A stretch of DNA of 64,000 nucleotides from an uncultured Desulfobulbaceae bacterium (GTDB lineage Bacteria; Desulfobacterota; Desulfobulbia; Desulfobulbales; Desulfobulbaceae). The stretch is from contig CAMYLK010000002.1 of assembly GCA_947259225.1 (NCBI GenBank), forward strand, positions 124,001-188,000, given 5' to 3'. The notes under the pieces were generated by a model that was given only the letters and a program-made list of their open reading frames with translations, was not told where the DNA came from and did no database searches. Below, piece after piece: positions 53,414-61,652 of this stretch. Numbering within the stretch: position 1 is the stretch's first letter; each line of letters starts with the position of its first letter. The translations under genes were made by a program, and so were the position numbers.

Positions 53414-56059
53414 ATGAAAGCATACGCATTTTTCCAGTCTTATTTGGTTATTTTCGTAGCAGGTTTTATCTGCCTGGCGCAGAATCTTCATGCAGATGAA
53501 CTGGATGCCAGTTTCGGCACCGACGGACGAGTCGCCACTTCTGTTGGAAATTATGGGGATCAGGCCTATGCCGTAACCCTGCAACCGGATGGGAGGATAC
53601 TTGTTGCAGGATCCTCATCCAACGGCGCAGACCTCGACTTTGCCATAGTTCGGTATAACTCCGACGGTACCCTTGATCAAACATTCAACTTTGACGGCAC
53701 GGTCACTACCCAGGTGGGGAACAATGATGACGAGATTGCAGCCATAGCAGTGCAGGATGACGGCTACATAGTTGCGGCCGGTTACAGTGTCAATAACGAC
53801 AACCGTGATTTTGCCCTGGTGCGATATTCCCCTGATGGAGAACGCGATACTGGTTTTGGCCTGGATGGTATCGTCGTGACAGAGTACACCACTCAGGATG
53901 ATGAAATAACTGCGATGGCTGTTGATGACCTCGGCCGGATCGTTGTTGCCGGGTATTCGACGGGCACTGCAGGCAGGGTAGTCGTTGTTGGCCGTTATCT
54001 TGCCAATGGCGAACTGGATCCCACATTCGGTTTCGAAGGGGTGAGCCTGACCGGTGTCGGTGATGATGCCCTGGCACGAAGCATTGATTTTGATAAGGAC
54101 GGTCGGATTGTTATTGCCGGTTCATATTTGAATGGCGGGCAGACGGAAGTAATGGTACTCCGCTTCACCGCCCTGGGTGAACTGGACACCGCTTTTGGTG
54201 AGGAGGGCCTTGCCCTTCCGGCATACACCCTGGCCCCTACTGAAGGTTTTGGCGTTAAGGTTCATGAAAGCGGCGCGATTCTGGTTGCCGGTTCGGTCGG
54301 CAATCCGGGCGAGCTTGATACCGCGCTATTGAATTTTACCGAAAATGGCATTCCTGATGAAAGGTTCGGTGACAACGGAATGCTGGTTGTCGAAGCCAGC
54401 CGTGAAGATGATATGGCCCTGGCCCTGGATGTCAAGGGCGACAGTGTTTATCTCAGCGGTTTTACGACTGAAAACGGTGTGCGTGAATTTCTTTTTATCA
54501 CCCTGAAGGTGTCGTACGAATTACAGGCCACCGAAGAAGTCCCGGAGGTAGAAAGTGTACCGTTTAATCTTAATACGGGTAATACCACAACCAACCTGCA
54601 GATAAGTGAACGGCAGGTTGAAGAGTCTTACGAAGAGTACATGGCGGAAAGTGCTGGTGAAGGAATTGTACCCCTGCAGACAACGGTCAAGTCGACCCCT
54701 TTTGGATTTTTCTCTGACGATACCGGTTACGCGGTAGCAGCGCAGCCTGATGGCAAGGCAGTTGTAGCAGGCGTCAGCGAGGAGAATGGCGTTCTCAGTT
54801 TTGCCGTTGCCCGTTTTGAAGATGATACCGAAGAATTAGATGAGGGTGCGGCAACAGCTGTCGGTGCACCGTCCGCCAACTGGTGGCTGACGACAAGGGT
54901 CCCTTTTGAGGTAACCAGGACCACGGCGCTCACAGGCGGTGTCATTGCCGACACGGGGATTGATACTGTTAACATTGCAGGCACGGAGTTTGGTATTGTT
55001 CAAAGAGGAGTTGTCTTCAGCATTTATCCCGAACCGGAACTGGATTCGAGTGACGTTGGTGACGGCGGTGACGGCGGTGATGGCGGTGACGGAGGAGATG
55101 GCGGAGATGGCGGCGATGATGAAGCACCTGTTATATCCAATGGCCAGCCTGTTGGTGTTATTAATACGACTGATACCACTCTTTCAGTAAATACTGATGA
55201 AAATGCGACATGTCGATATTCGGAAACTGCTAACGTTGATTATAATTCAATGACATTGACTTTTGAGTCAACAGGCGGGACAACGCACCAAGAGCCATTA
55301 ACTGGCCTATCTGATTTTGTATCCTACATTTATTATGTCAGGTGTCAGGACAATGATGGCAATACAAACAGTTTTGATTTCATAATACCTTTCAGTGTTA
55401 ACACAATCATAATTTCAAACAGAACATCAAAATCCAAGTTAATAAACGGGATCGCTGGAACAGTTGGTAGTTTAATGGTTTCCACTGCCCATGCTCAGGT
55501 TGTTACTGATGATAACTCTACTGACACGACTGGGGACTCAAATATTACAAGGAGTGTCTTTGATACTACATCCGATTTTGTAGAAAAAGGCCAGACTGAC
55601 AACGGTTCCGGGACGGGAAGCTATACTTCGGTTCTGGAGAATCTGAAGCCCGGTACGAAATTTTATGTTCGAGCGTATGCGGTGTCCAGCGGAGGGAAAG
55701 TATATTACGGCGACCAGTTTATTTTTGAAACTGCGGACTCCTGTTTTATTGCGACTGCGGCATTCGGCTCTTTTCTCCACTCAAGCGTGCAAATACTGCG
55801 GGATGTCCGGGACAGATTCCTTGTCACGAATGTCCCGGGACGACTGTTTGTTAATGTATATTATAAATACTCTCCACCGATCGCTGACATCATTGCAGGC
55901 AGTCCCCTGCTGCGGCTGATCGTAAGAGTGCTCCTTATGCCTGTGGTCGTTGTCGGCTGGCTGCTCCTGAATATAGGAGTTGCGGGCATGATGCTTCTCG
56001 CAGTTATTATTCCGGCGGTCTCATGTTTGCTGTACCGGAGGACATGGCAAAGGGCATGA
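53414..56059 (+). CDS. Large exported delta-60-repeat protein with CFI-type C-terminus
   Basis: An 881-residue exported protein; I chose ATG 53414 because it gives a signal peptide (residues about 5-25). Residues about 28-480 hold a series of delta-60 repeats (LDASFGTDGRVATS, LQPDGRILVAGSS, LDFAIVRYNSDGTLD), a beta-propeller-like repeat. A GGD-rich linker (about 549-569) is followed by an Fn3-like region, then a C-terminal domain starting CFIATAAFGS (Cys777) with two hydrophobic segments. This conserved CFI box ending occurs on large surface proteins of Deltaproteobacteria, but its role is unknown. The GspG and GspH genes follow, 28 nt after the stop. Confidence 0.88.
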   Translation: MKAYAFFQSYLVIFVAGFICLAQNLHADELDASFGTDGRVATSVGNYGDQAYAVTLQPDGRILVAGSSSNGADLDFAIVRYNSDGTLDQTFNFDGTVTTQVGNNDDEIAAIAVQDDGYIVAAGYSVNNDNRDFALVRYSPDGERDTGFGLDGIVVTEYTTQDDEITAMAVDDLGRIVVAGYSTGTAGRVVVVGRYLANGELDPTFGFEGVSLTGVGDDALARSIDFDKDGRIVIAGSYLNGGQTEVMVLRFTALGELDTAFGEEGLALPAYTLAPTEGFGVKVHESGAILVAGSVGNPGELDTALLNFTENGIPDERFGDNGMLVVEASREDDMALALDVKGDSVYLSGFTTENGVREFLFITLKVSYELQATEEVPEVESVPFNLNTGNTTTNLQISERQVEESYEEYMAESAGEGIVPLQTTVKSTPFGFFSDDTGYAVAAQPDGKAVVAGVSEENGVLSFAVARFEDDTEELDEGAATAVGAPSANWWLTTRVPFEVTRTTALTGGVIADTGIDTVNIAGTEFGIVQRGVVFSIYPEPELDSSDVGDGGDGGDGGDGGDGGDGGDDEAPVISNGQPVGVINTTDTTLSVNTDENATCRYSETANVDYNSMTLTFESTGGTTHQEPLTGLSDFVSYIYYVRCQDNDGNTNSFDFIIPFSVNTIIISNRTSKSKLINGIAGTVGSLMVSTAHAQVVTDDNSTDTTGDSNITRSVFDTTSDFVEKGQTDNGSGTGSYTSVLENLKPGTKFYVRAYAVSSGGKVYYGDQFIFETADSCFIATAAFGSFLHSSVQILRDVRDRFLVTNVPGRLFVNVYYKYSPPIADIIAGSPLLRLIVRVLLMPVVVVGWLLLNIGVAGMMLLAVIIPAVSCLLYRRTWQRA
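55058..55120 (+). repeat. 9-bp tandem repeat encoding GGD
   Basis: About seven copies of a 9-bp unit (GGN GAY GGN in various codon forms) code for a Gly-Gly-Asp linker within the delta-60 protein. The early copies share the same codons (GGTGACGGC), so slipped-strand length change is possible. Confidence 0.8.
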
Positions 56060-56087
56060 GCTAACCCAGTAATTTATTATCCTGATA

Positions 56088-56561
56088 ATGATGAATAGAC
56101 AGAAAATGTGCGAACAGCTGCGCAAGCTGCCAAGGAATACCCATGGTTTCACCCTGATAGAGATCATGGTTGTTATGGTTATTCTCGGGATCCTGGCCGG
56201 TCTTATTGTGCCGAGAATTATGGATCGCCCGGAGGAAGCTCGAAGAACCAAGGCTACGATTCAGATTCAGGCCATTGAACAGGCATTGAAACTCTATAAG
56301 CTTGATAATGGCCAATACCCTACAACAGAGCAGGGGCTGACGGCTCTTGTGGAAGCACCTTCAGTGGGCCGGCTGGCCAAGAAATGGCGTGAGGGGGGAT
56401 ATCTGGATAAAGGCAAGGTGCCGCTGGATCCGTGGGGTAATGATTTCGTTTACATTGCACCCGGGCTCCATGGCGACTTTGATCTGATGTCCTACGGTCC
56501 TGACGCGGAACCAGGCGGGGAAGGTTCTGATGCCGATATCAACAACTGGGAAGTGGAGTGA
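56088..56561 (+). CDS. gspG: Type II secretion major pseudopilin GspG
   Basis: The 157-residue prepilin has the prepilin peptidase site HG|FTLIEIMVVMVILGILAGLIVP, with Glu at position +5, and the GspG-specific C-terminal part: YKLDNGQYPTTEQGLTALVEAP, DPWGNDFVYIAPG and FDLMSYGPDAEPGGEGSDADI, the last holding the calcium-binding loop. GspG builds the pseudopilus that pushes folded proteins through the outer membrane. No ribosome site precedes ATG 56088; ATG 56091 and 56109 are also in frame. gspH overlaps its end by 32 nt. Confidence 0.95.
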   Translation: MMNRQKMCEQLRKLPRNTHGFTLIEIMVVMVILGILAGLIVPRIMDRPEEARRTKATIQIQAIEQALKLYKLDNGQYPTTEQGLTALVEAPSVGRLAKKWREGGYLDKGKVPLDPWGNDFVYIAPGLHGDFDLMSYGPDAEPGGEGSDADINNWEVE

Positions 56562-57120
56562 GCATTGGCCTGAAGTGCTTAACGGGTCTGTAAAACATAA
56601 GGAACCTTTTACTTCCGAAGGGTTTACCCTCCTTGAGCTTATGGTTGTCATGGTGCTCATTTCCCTCATGACCGTGTTTGCCGTACCGGCTCTGCGCAGC
56701 ACTCTTTTTTCCGATCAACTCAAATCCTCAACAAGGAAAATCCTGGGACTTGTCTCGGAAGCCAGCCAGGAGGCGGTCAAGCGGCAATCCGAGTATTCTC
56801 TTCATTTTGACCTTGATCAGAACAGCATTTCTTCGAATACAGGCCAGAAAGAGGAAACAGATGAACGCCGGCAAGAAGGGAATGAATCATCTCTGCCCGG
56901 TGGAGTCAGGGTGGTCGATGTTGTTTCCGCTCATGGAGGCAAGCAATCGGAGGGGGAGGCGGTCATTCGTTTCAGCAGGAAGGGGTATGTGGATAAAACA
57001 CTTATACACCTGCGTGACGATGATGGTCGTGATATGACAATAATGCTTTCGCCATTTCTTGGCGTGACCAGGGTTTTTGATTCATATGTAGAATTGGAAG
57101 ACGACAAGGTCAGTTACTGA
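56530..57120 (+). CDS. Pseudopilin GspH-like minor pseudopilin
   Basis: A 196-residue prepilin-like protein. The class III signal is EG|FTLLELMVVMVLISLMTVFAVP, preceded by an unusually long leader of about 33 residues if ATG 56530 is used. That ATG has GGAAGG 5 nt upstream and lies inside gspG, a 32-nt overlap. The mature part has a beta-rich GspH/FimT-like C-terminus (SLHFDLDQNSISS, GEAVIRFSRKGYVDKTLIHLRD) with a charged insert (EETDERRQEG). GspH caps the pseudopilus with GspI-J-K, which are not in this window. Confidence 0.85.
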   Translation: MPISTTGKWSEHWPEVLNGSVKHKEPFTSEGFTLLELMVVMVLISLMTVFAVPALRSTLFSDQLKSSTRKILGLVSEASQEAVKRQSEYSLHFDLDQNSISSNTGQKEETDERRQEGNESSLPGGVRVVDVVSAHGGKQSEGEAVIRFSRKGYVDKTLIHLRDDDGRDMTIMLSPFLGVTRVFDSYVELEDDKVSY

Positions 57121-57263
57121 GCAGGCCCTGGCAGGCAAAAAGGTTTCTCCTGGCAGACATACAAGATACATTAAGTGATGCCCAAAGTTGAAGACCTGCT
57201 TTTTCTGGTGTATACAGATATTTTATTAACAAACCGGTTGTCAAACCTCAGTAGGATAAGAGT

Positions 57264-58994
57264 ATGAGAATATTGATACACATCTGTTGTTTACTCGTTG
57301 TTTTGGTAGGGCATAATGCTTTTGCCTCTTCATCAGTATCACCCAGCGAAGAGGTCCAGAAAAATTTCCAGCAGCTTATGGAGACAAACAGCTGTCCCAA
57401 CTGCGACTTGAGCGGAGCTGTTTTAAACAGATTTGATCTGTCCGGAGCAAACCTCGAAGGGGCAAATCTGGCGGGAGCAAAGTTATATCTTGCTGACCTC
57501 ACCGGAGTAAACCTGCAAAATGCCAACCTGCAGGGCACAGCTCTTGGAGGAGCTGACTTGACTGATTCTGATCTTCGAGGGGCTAATTTAACCGGAGCCA
57601 TCATAGAGGGAGCATATCTTGTCGGGGCCAAGATGAATGGCAACATATTAACCCGAAGACCACATGTCGAAGATGGTGGCCCTGAGGCGGGAGAGCTTGT
57701 ACATGTGGACGATGAGAATAACTCAAAGAACCTTCCGTTTACCAACAATGCATTTGTTGAAAGCCCTCAGGAGCCAGAGAAAAGAGTCGCAACTGAGCAC
57801 GTGAATGAAAGGAAACAGGCTCCTGTTGTTACGGAACAGTCCAGCCAGCAAAAAGAAGCAGCCGCTACAGTAAGCCGTTCTCAGCAGGATGTGAGAAACG
57901 AGACGCAGGAGTCTCTGCCGAAAGGGTCTAAAAAATTGGCGATGATTGCCGATGCAGTTGTGCCGGAGGTTGCTGTTGAGGAAAAACCCGGTGTTGAAAT
58001 AAACAACAACACGGTTGATATGGGTGTTGAAAAAGAAGATATTGCTGACCAGCAGGAGATGGAGCCTGTGGAAGTGCCTCGCCCTGAGGAAATGGCTCAA
58101 GTGGTAGAAGAGAAAGACGAAGAGGTCCAAGGGACTGTTGCCGAAGAAAAAGTTGAGGTCATACAGAAAAAGGCCCCATCCAAAGATATGGATAAGCAGT
58201 TACCTGTGGAAACCATACCAGATACAGAGATCATGGAGGTTGCTGTCGCCGAGGACAAAGTGGAGGTTATGCAGGAAGAGGCACCAGGTGAAGGTATGAT
58301 TGAGAAAGTGATTGATCAGGATACCGAACAGATTGTTGTGCTGGATGAAAATACGGTTGTCGCGGAAGTAGCAACTGTTGAAGAGACTGTCACTGAACCT
58401 GTAGTGGTTGCCGCGGCGCAGGATATTTCTCCCGAGCAGCCTGTCCGGGAAGAAAGTCTCCCTGACATGGAAAAACCTGATACGGGTTTAGCTGAAACTG
58501 AAAGCAAGGGATCTGTTCAGGAAGAAATAATCCAACCGGAACAGGTAGAGCAAATCGCTACCGAGCAAATTTTACCGAGTAAACCTTCTGCGCCTGAATC
58601 GGAGGAAAATGCTGATGATGATCCAGCCACCGTCCCTGTAGATGAACGGAAAGAACTGCTCGTAGAAAAACTGCTCGATGATAACCGCTGTGTTGAATGC
58701 GATTTGTCAGGGGTTGACCTGTCGGGTAAAAATCTTGATGAGGCTGACCTGGAACGGGCAAACCTGCAGGGAGCAGATCTCAGCGATGCGGACTTAAGCG
58801 AGGCCAACCTGAAAGGAGCTGATATGCGGGGCGCCAATTTACGGGACGCGGACCTGCGTGAGGCCGATCTTTACCGGGCCAACCTGAGCAGTGCGGATTT
58901 GACCGGGGCCAGGTTTGAAGAAGCCCTGATTGACATGATATCTATTTCTGATGCCATCGGGGCTAATTTAGAAGGCGCATTATCAGAAGAATAG
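57264..58994 (+). CDS. Exported pentapeptide-repeat protein with two repeat blocks
   Basis: The 576-residue protein starts with a signal peptide (about 1-21). Two pentapeptide-repeat blocks (about 45-130 and 475-570, A(D/N)LxG type) are each opened by the same cap: NSCPNCDLSG (Cys44, Cys47) and NRCVECDLSG (Cys476, Cys479). Pentapeptide repeats form a right-handed quadrilateral beta-helix. The linker of more than 300 residues is rich in Val and Glu and includes an 18-residue repeat (about 292-309 and 328-345). Function is unknown; export makes a periplasmic or secreted scaffold likely. It lies 143 nt after gspH. Confidence 0.88.
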   Translation: MRILIHICCLLVVLVGHNAFASSSVSPSEEVQKNFQQLMETNSCPNCDLSGAVLNRFDLSGANLEGANLAGAKLYLADLTGVNLQNANLQGTALGGADLTDSDLRGANLTGAIIEGAYLVGAKMNGNILTRRPHVEDGGPEAGELVHVDDENNSKNLPFTNNAFVESPQEPEKRVATEHVNERKQAPVVTEQSSQQKEAAATVSRSQQDVRNETQESLPKGSKKLAMIADAVVPEVAVEEKPGVEINNNTVDMGVEKEDIADQQEMEPVEVPRPEEMAQVVEEKDEEVQGTVAEEKVEVIQKKAPSKDMDKQLPVETIPDTEIMEVAVAEDKVEVMQEEAPGEGMIEKVIDQDTEQIVVLDENTVVAEVATVEETVTEPVVVAAAQDISPEQPVREESLPDMEKPDTGLAETESKGSVQEEIIQPEQVEQIATEQILPSKPSAPESEENADDDPATVPVDERKELLVEKLLDDNRCVECDLSGVDLSGKNLDEADLERANLQGADLSDADLSEANLKGADMRGANLRDADLREADLYRANLSSADLTGARFEEALIDMISISDAIGANLEGALSEE

Positions 58995-59028
58995 AGTTCA
59001 TTGCAGGACGCAATCGCTACAAATTTTC

Positions 59029-59057
59029 TTGACAGAAGAGTGTTTTTCAGATATACG
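59029..59057 (+). promoter_or_regulatory. Promoter of rpsT
   Basis: TTGACA (59029-59034), 17-nt spacer, TATACG (59052-59057). The -35 is perfect and the -10 has four consensus bases; it ends 60 nt before the rpsT start, giving a short leader. Confidence 0.7.
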
Positions 59058-59116
59058 ACAAAGTTTTAATATAAACGAAACAACGATGGAGTTGTTTGAT
59101 ATGAGGAGTTTTATTC

Positions 59117-59389
59117 ATGGCCAATCATAAATCCGCACTCAAGAGAGATCGCCAGTCAAAAGTGCGCCGCATGCGTAACCGCGTGAACAAAAGTAAAATG
59201 AAAGGTGCTGTCAGCAAGGTCGAAGAGGCTCTTGTTGCCGGTTCTGAAGAGCAGGCCCAGGAGGCCTTGCAGAAAGCTGTAGCGGTTATCCAGAAAACAG
59301 CTTCAAAAGGTTCGATCCACAAAAAAACAGCATCCCGTAAAGTTTCCAGGCTTAACAGAAGAGTTAATCGGATGGAGCCTCTCGCCTGA
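59117..59389 (+). CDS. rpsT: 30S ribosomal protein S20
   Basis: The 90-residue, very basic protein matches S20: MANHKSALKRDRQSKVRRMRNR at the start and a C-terminus with GSIHKKTASRKVSRLNRRVN. It binds 16S rRNA early in small-subunit assembly. It has its own promoter and a strong terminator, so it is monocistronic, as usual for this gene. AGGAG lies before the ATG. Confidence 0.97.
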   Translation: MANHKSALKRDRQSKVRRMRNRVNKSKMKGAVSKVEEALVAGSEEQAQEALQKAVAVIQKTASKGSIHKKTASRKVSRLNRRVNRMEPLA

Positions 59390-59431
59390 TCAGGTGTTGT
59401 TTCTTTAGTTGGTTTGAATACACAATCTGCA

Positions 59432-59471
59432 AGGGCTATGGAAGACCGCCTTCTTCCATAGCCCTTTTTTT
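59432..59471 (+). terminator. Rho-independent terminator of rpsT
   Basis: A perfect 14-bp stem (59432-59445 with 59452-59465) and a 6-nt loop are followed by seven T. It separates rpsT from the trp operon, whose first ATG is at 59528. Confidence 0.95.
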
Positions 59472-59527
59472 ATTTTCTCAAGCTGAATCTATTCACATTT
59501 GATTTAACGGACTCATATCCAGAGATT

Positions 59528-61015
59528 ATGAACTTTCCTGACCAGGAATCTTTTCTGCAAATGACCGGACAGGCAGGGCTTGTTCCTGTCCACCGGACTA
59601 TTATTGCCGATCTTGATACACCGCTGACGATCTATGCTAAAATAGCCGGGGATAACCGCCATGCTTTTCTGTTTGAAAGTATGGAAGGAGGGGAAAAATG
59701 GGGACGTTATTCATTTATCGGCCTTGATCCTCTGGTTACCTTTGCGAGTTACGGTGATACTGTTGAGACCTGTAACTCAGCCTTAAAAGCTGCCCCGGAA
59801 AGAATATCTCAGGTTAATCCCCTGGAAGAGCTGCGAACCTTGCTTGCGTCTTTCAATGCGAGTACAGCTCCAGGGCTGCCAAGGTTTTATGGAGGAGCTG
59901 TCGGATTCCTGGGATACGATATGGTCAGGTTTATTGAAGATATCCCGGATTCCAATCCATCGATCGACATTCCTGACAGTTCGTTCATGGTTCCCAGGTT
60001 GGTACTGATCCATGATTCTGTTCAGCAGGAACTGACCATTGTGTGCAATGTGGTGGTCGAGGAGGGGAGTGATCCCGCACAGCTTTATGCTGACGCTGTG
60101 CAACGCATCGATGAAGTCGTACAGAAACTCAACAAACCATTACCGGCAGAACGGGGTTCGCGTCCCCCTGCCGGGATGAAGCATGAATTCACTTCCAACC
60201 TGGAAGAATCCATATTTGAAGACATGGTTGAGCGGGCCAAGGAGTATATCCTTGCCGGTGATATTATTCAGGTTGTCCTTTCCCAGCGCTTCCACACCCG
60301 GTCACAGCTTGACCCCTTTTTGCTATACCGTTCACTGCGTCACATCAATCCAAGCCCGTACCTGTTTTTTCTGCGTATGGATGATATTGTCCTTATCGGC
60401 TCATCACCGGAAATTCTGGTCAGACTGGAGAACCAGGATATCGAGTTGCGGCCCATAGCCGGGACGCGCAAGCGAGGAGCCACTAAAGGAGAAGACAAAG
60501 CGCTGGAAGAAGAGCTGCTGGCCGACCCGAAGGAAAGGGCGGAACACCTGATGCTGGTTGATCTCGGCCGCAATGATGTCGGCCGGGTTGCAACGGGCGG
60601 GAGTGTTGTGGTAGACGACCTGCTGATAATTGAACGCTACAGCCATGTCATGCATATTGTATCCGGTGTGCACGGCAAGCTGGCTGACGGAAAAGACCAG
60701 TTTGATGTGTTGAATGCCTGCTTCCCTGCTGGTACAGTGAGCGGAGCCCCCAAAATAAGGGCAATGGAAATCATTGATGAGCTGGAACAGGAAAAGCGCG
60801 GACCGTATGCCGGAGCTGTGGGTTATTTTGGATTTTCCGGAAATATGGATTTCTGCATAACCATTCGTACTTTTGTCATGAAAGGAGAAGACCTGTGGGT
60901 GCAGGCAGGGGCTGGAATTGTAGCTGATTCTGTGCCGGAGAAAGAGTATGAGGAAACCATCAACAAAGCCAAGGGCCTGAGAAGGGCTGTTGAATTGGCA
61001 GAAAAGGGGTTTTAG
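59528..61015 (+). CDS. trpE: Anthranilate synthase component I
   Basis: A 495-residue chorismate-utilising enzyme that forms anthranilate with TrpG. The N-terminal region carries the tryptophan-feedback LLES-type element (FLFESMEGGEKWGRYSFIG), the core has GDIIQVVLSQRF and VDLGRNDVGRV, and the active-site motif is RPIAGTRKRG, with Ala where PabB has Lys. GTVSGAPKIRAMEII is conserved. It opens the trp operon; trpG follows 3 nt after the stop. No leader peptide or attenuator hairpin is visible in the short space after the rpsT terminator. Confidence 0.97.
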   Translation: MNFPDQESFLQMTGQAGLVPVHRTIIADLDTPLTIYAKIAGDNRHAFLFESMEGGEKWGRYSFIGLDPLVTFASYGDTVETCNSALKAAPERISQVNPLEELRTLLASFNASTAPGLPRFYGGAVGFLGYDMVRFIEDIPDSNPSIDIPDSSFMVPRLVLIHDSVQQELTIVCNVVVEEGSDPAQLYADAVQRIDEVVQKLNKPLPAERGSRPPAGMKHEFTSNLEESIFEDMVERAKEYILAGDIIQVVLSQRFHTRSQLDPFLLYRSLRHINPSPYLFFLRMDDIVLIGSSPEILVRLENQDIELRPIAGTRKRGATKGEDKALEEELLADPKERAEHLMLVDLGRNDVGRVATGGSVVVDDLLIIERYSHVMHIVSGVHGKLADGKDQFDVLNACFPAGTVSGAPKIRAMEIIDELEQEKRGPYAGAVGYFGFSGNMDFCITIRTFVMKGEDLWVQAGAGIVADSVPEKEYEETINKAKGLRRAVELAEKGF

Positions 61016-61018
61016 GCC

Positions 61019-61630
61019 GTGATTGTCATTATCGACAACTATGATTCATTCACCTTTAATATTGTGCAGACGTTGGCCACATGTCCTCATCCAGAGGAGA
61101 GAAACTGGCAGCCTCCGGAGATCAGGGTGTTTCGGAATGATAAGATAGAGATAAGCGACATTGCCGCAATGAATCCGGACCGGCTGCTGATATCTCCGGG
61201 GCCCTGTACTCCAACGGAAGCAGGTATCTCCATCGAGGCCATTCGGTATTTCAGTACAAAAATCCCTGTTCTCGGGGTATGCCTCGGGCATCAATCCATT
61301 GGCGAGGCTTTTGGCGGAAAGGTTGTTCGGGCCGGCCGGGTAATGCATGGCAAGACCAGCCCGGTCAGCCATGACAATAAGGGCGTTTTTACCGGACTGG
61401 ATAATCCCTTTGACGGTATGCGTTATCATTCACTGGTGGTTGAAGCCGAATCCCTGCCTGATTGTTTTGACACGACAGCATTTACCGACCAGGGAGAACT
61501 GATGGGTATACGCCACAAGGAGTTACCGGTGGAAGGCGTCCAGTTTCATCCCGAATCAATCATGACGGAAGTGGGAATGACCCTGTTACATAATTTTCTC
61601 AGGCCAGATTACCCTGACTTTTTACGATAA
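61019..61630 (+). CDS. trpG: Anthranilate synthase component II (glutamine amidotransferase)
   Basis: The 203-residue class I glutaminase starts at GTG 61019, three bases after trpE. The nucleophile is in VLGVCLGHQSIGEAFGG, and the His-Glu pair is in GVQFHPESIMTE; SPGPCTPTEAG forms the oxyanion loop. It supplies ammonia to TrpE and may also serve PabB, since no separate pabA is seen near pabBC in this window. trpD starts 22 nt after its stop. Confidence 0.96.
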   Translation: MIVIIDNYDSFTFNIVQTLATCPHPEERNWQPPEIRVFRNDKIEISDIAAMNPDRLLISPGPCTPTEAGISIEAIRYFSTKIPVLGVCLGHQSIGEAFGGKVVRAGRVMHGKTSPVSHDNKGVFTGLDNPFDGMRYHSLVVEAESLPDCFDTTAFTDQGELMGIRHKELPVEGVQFHPESIMTEVGMTLLHNFLRPDYPDFLR

Positions 61631-61652
61631 TATCCGAATACAGAGGTACCGA

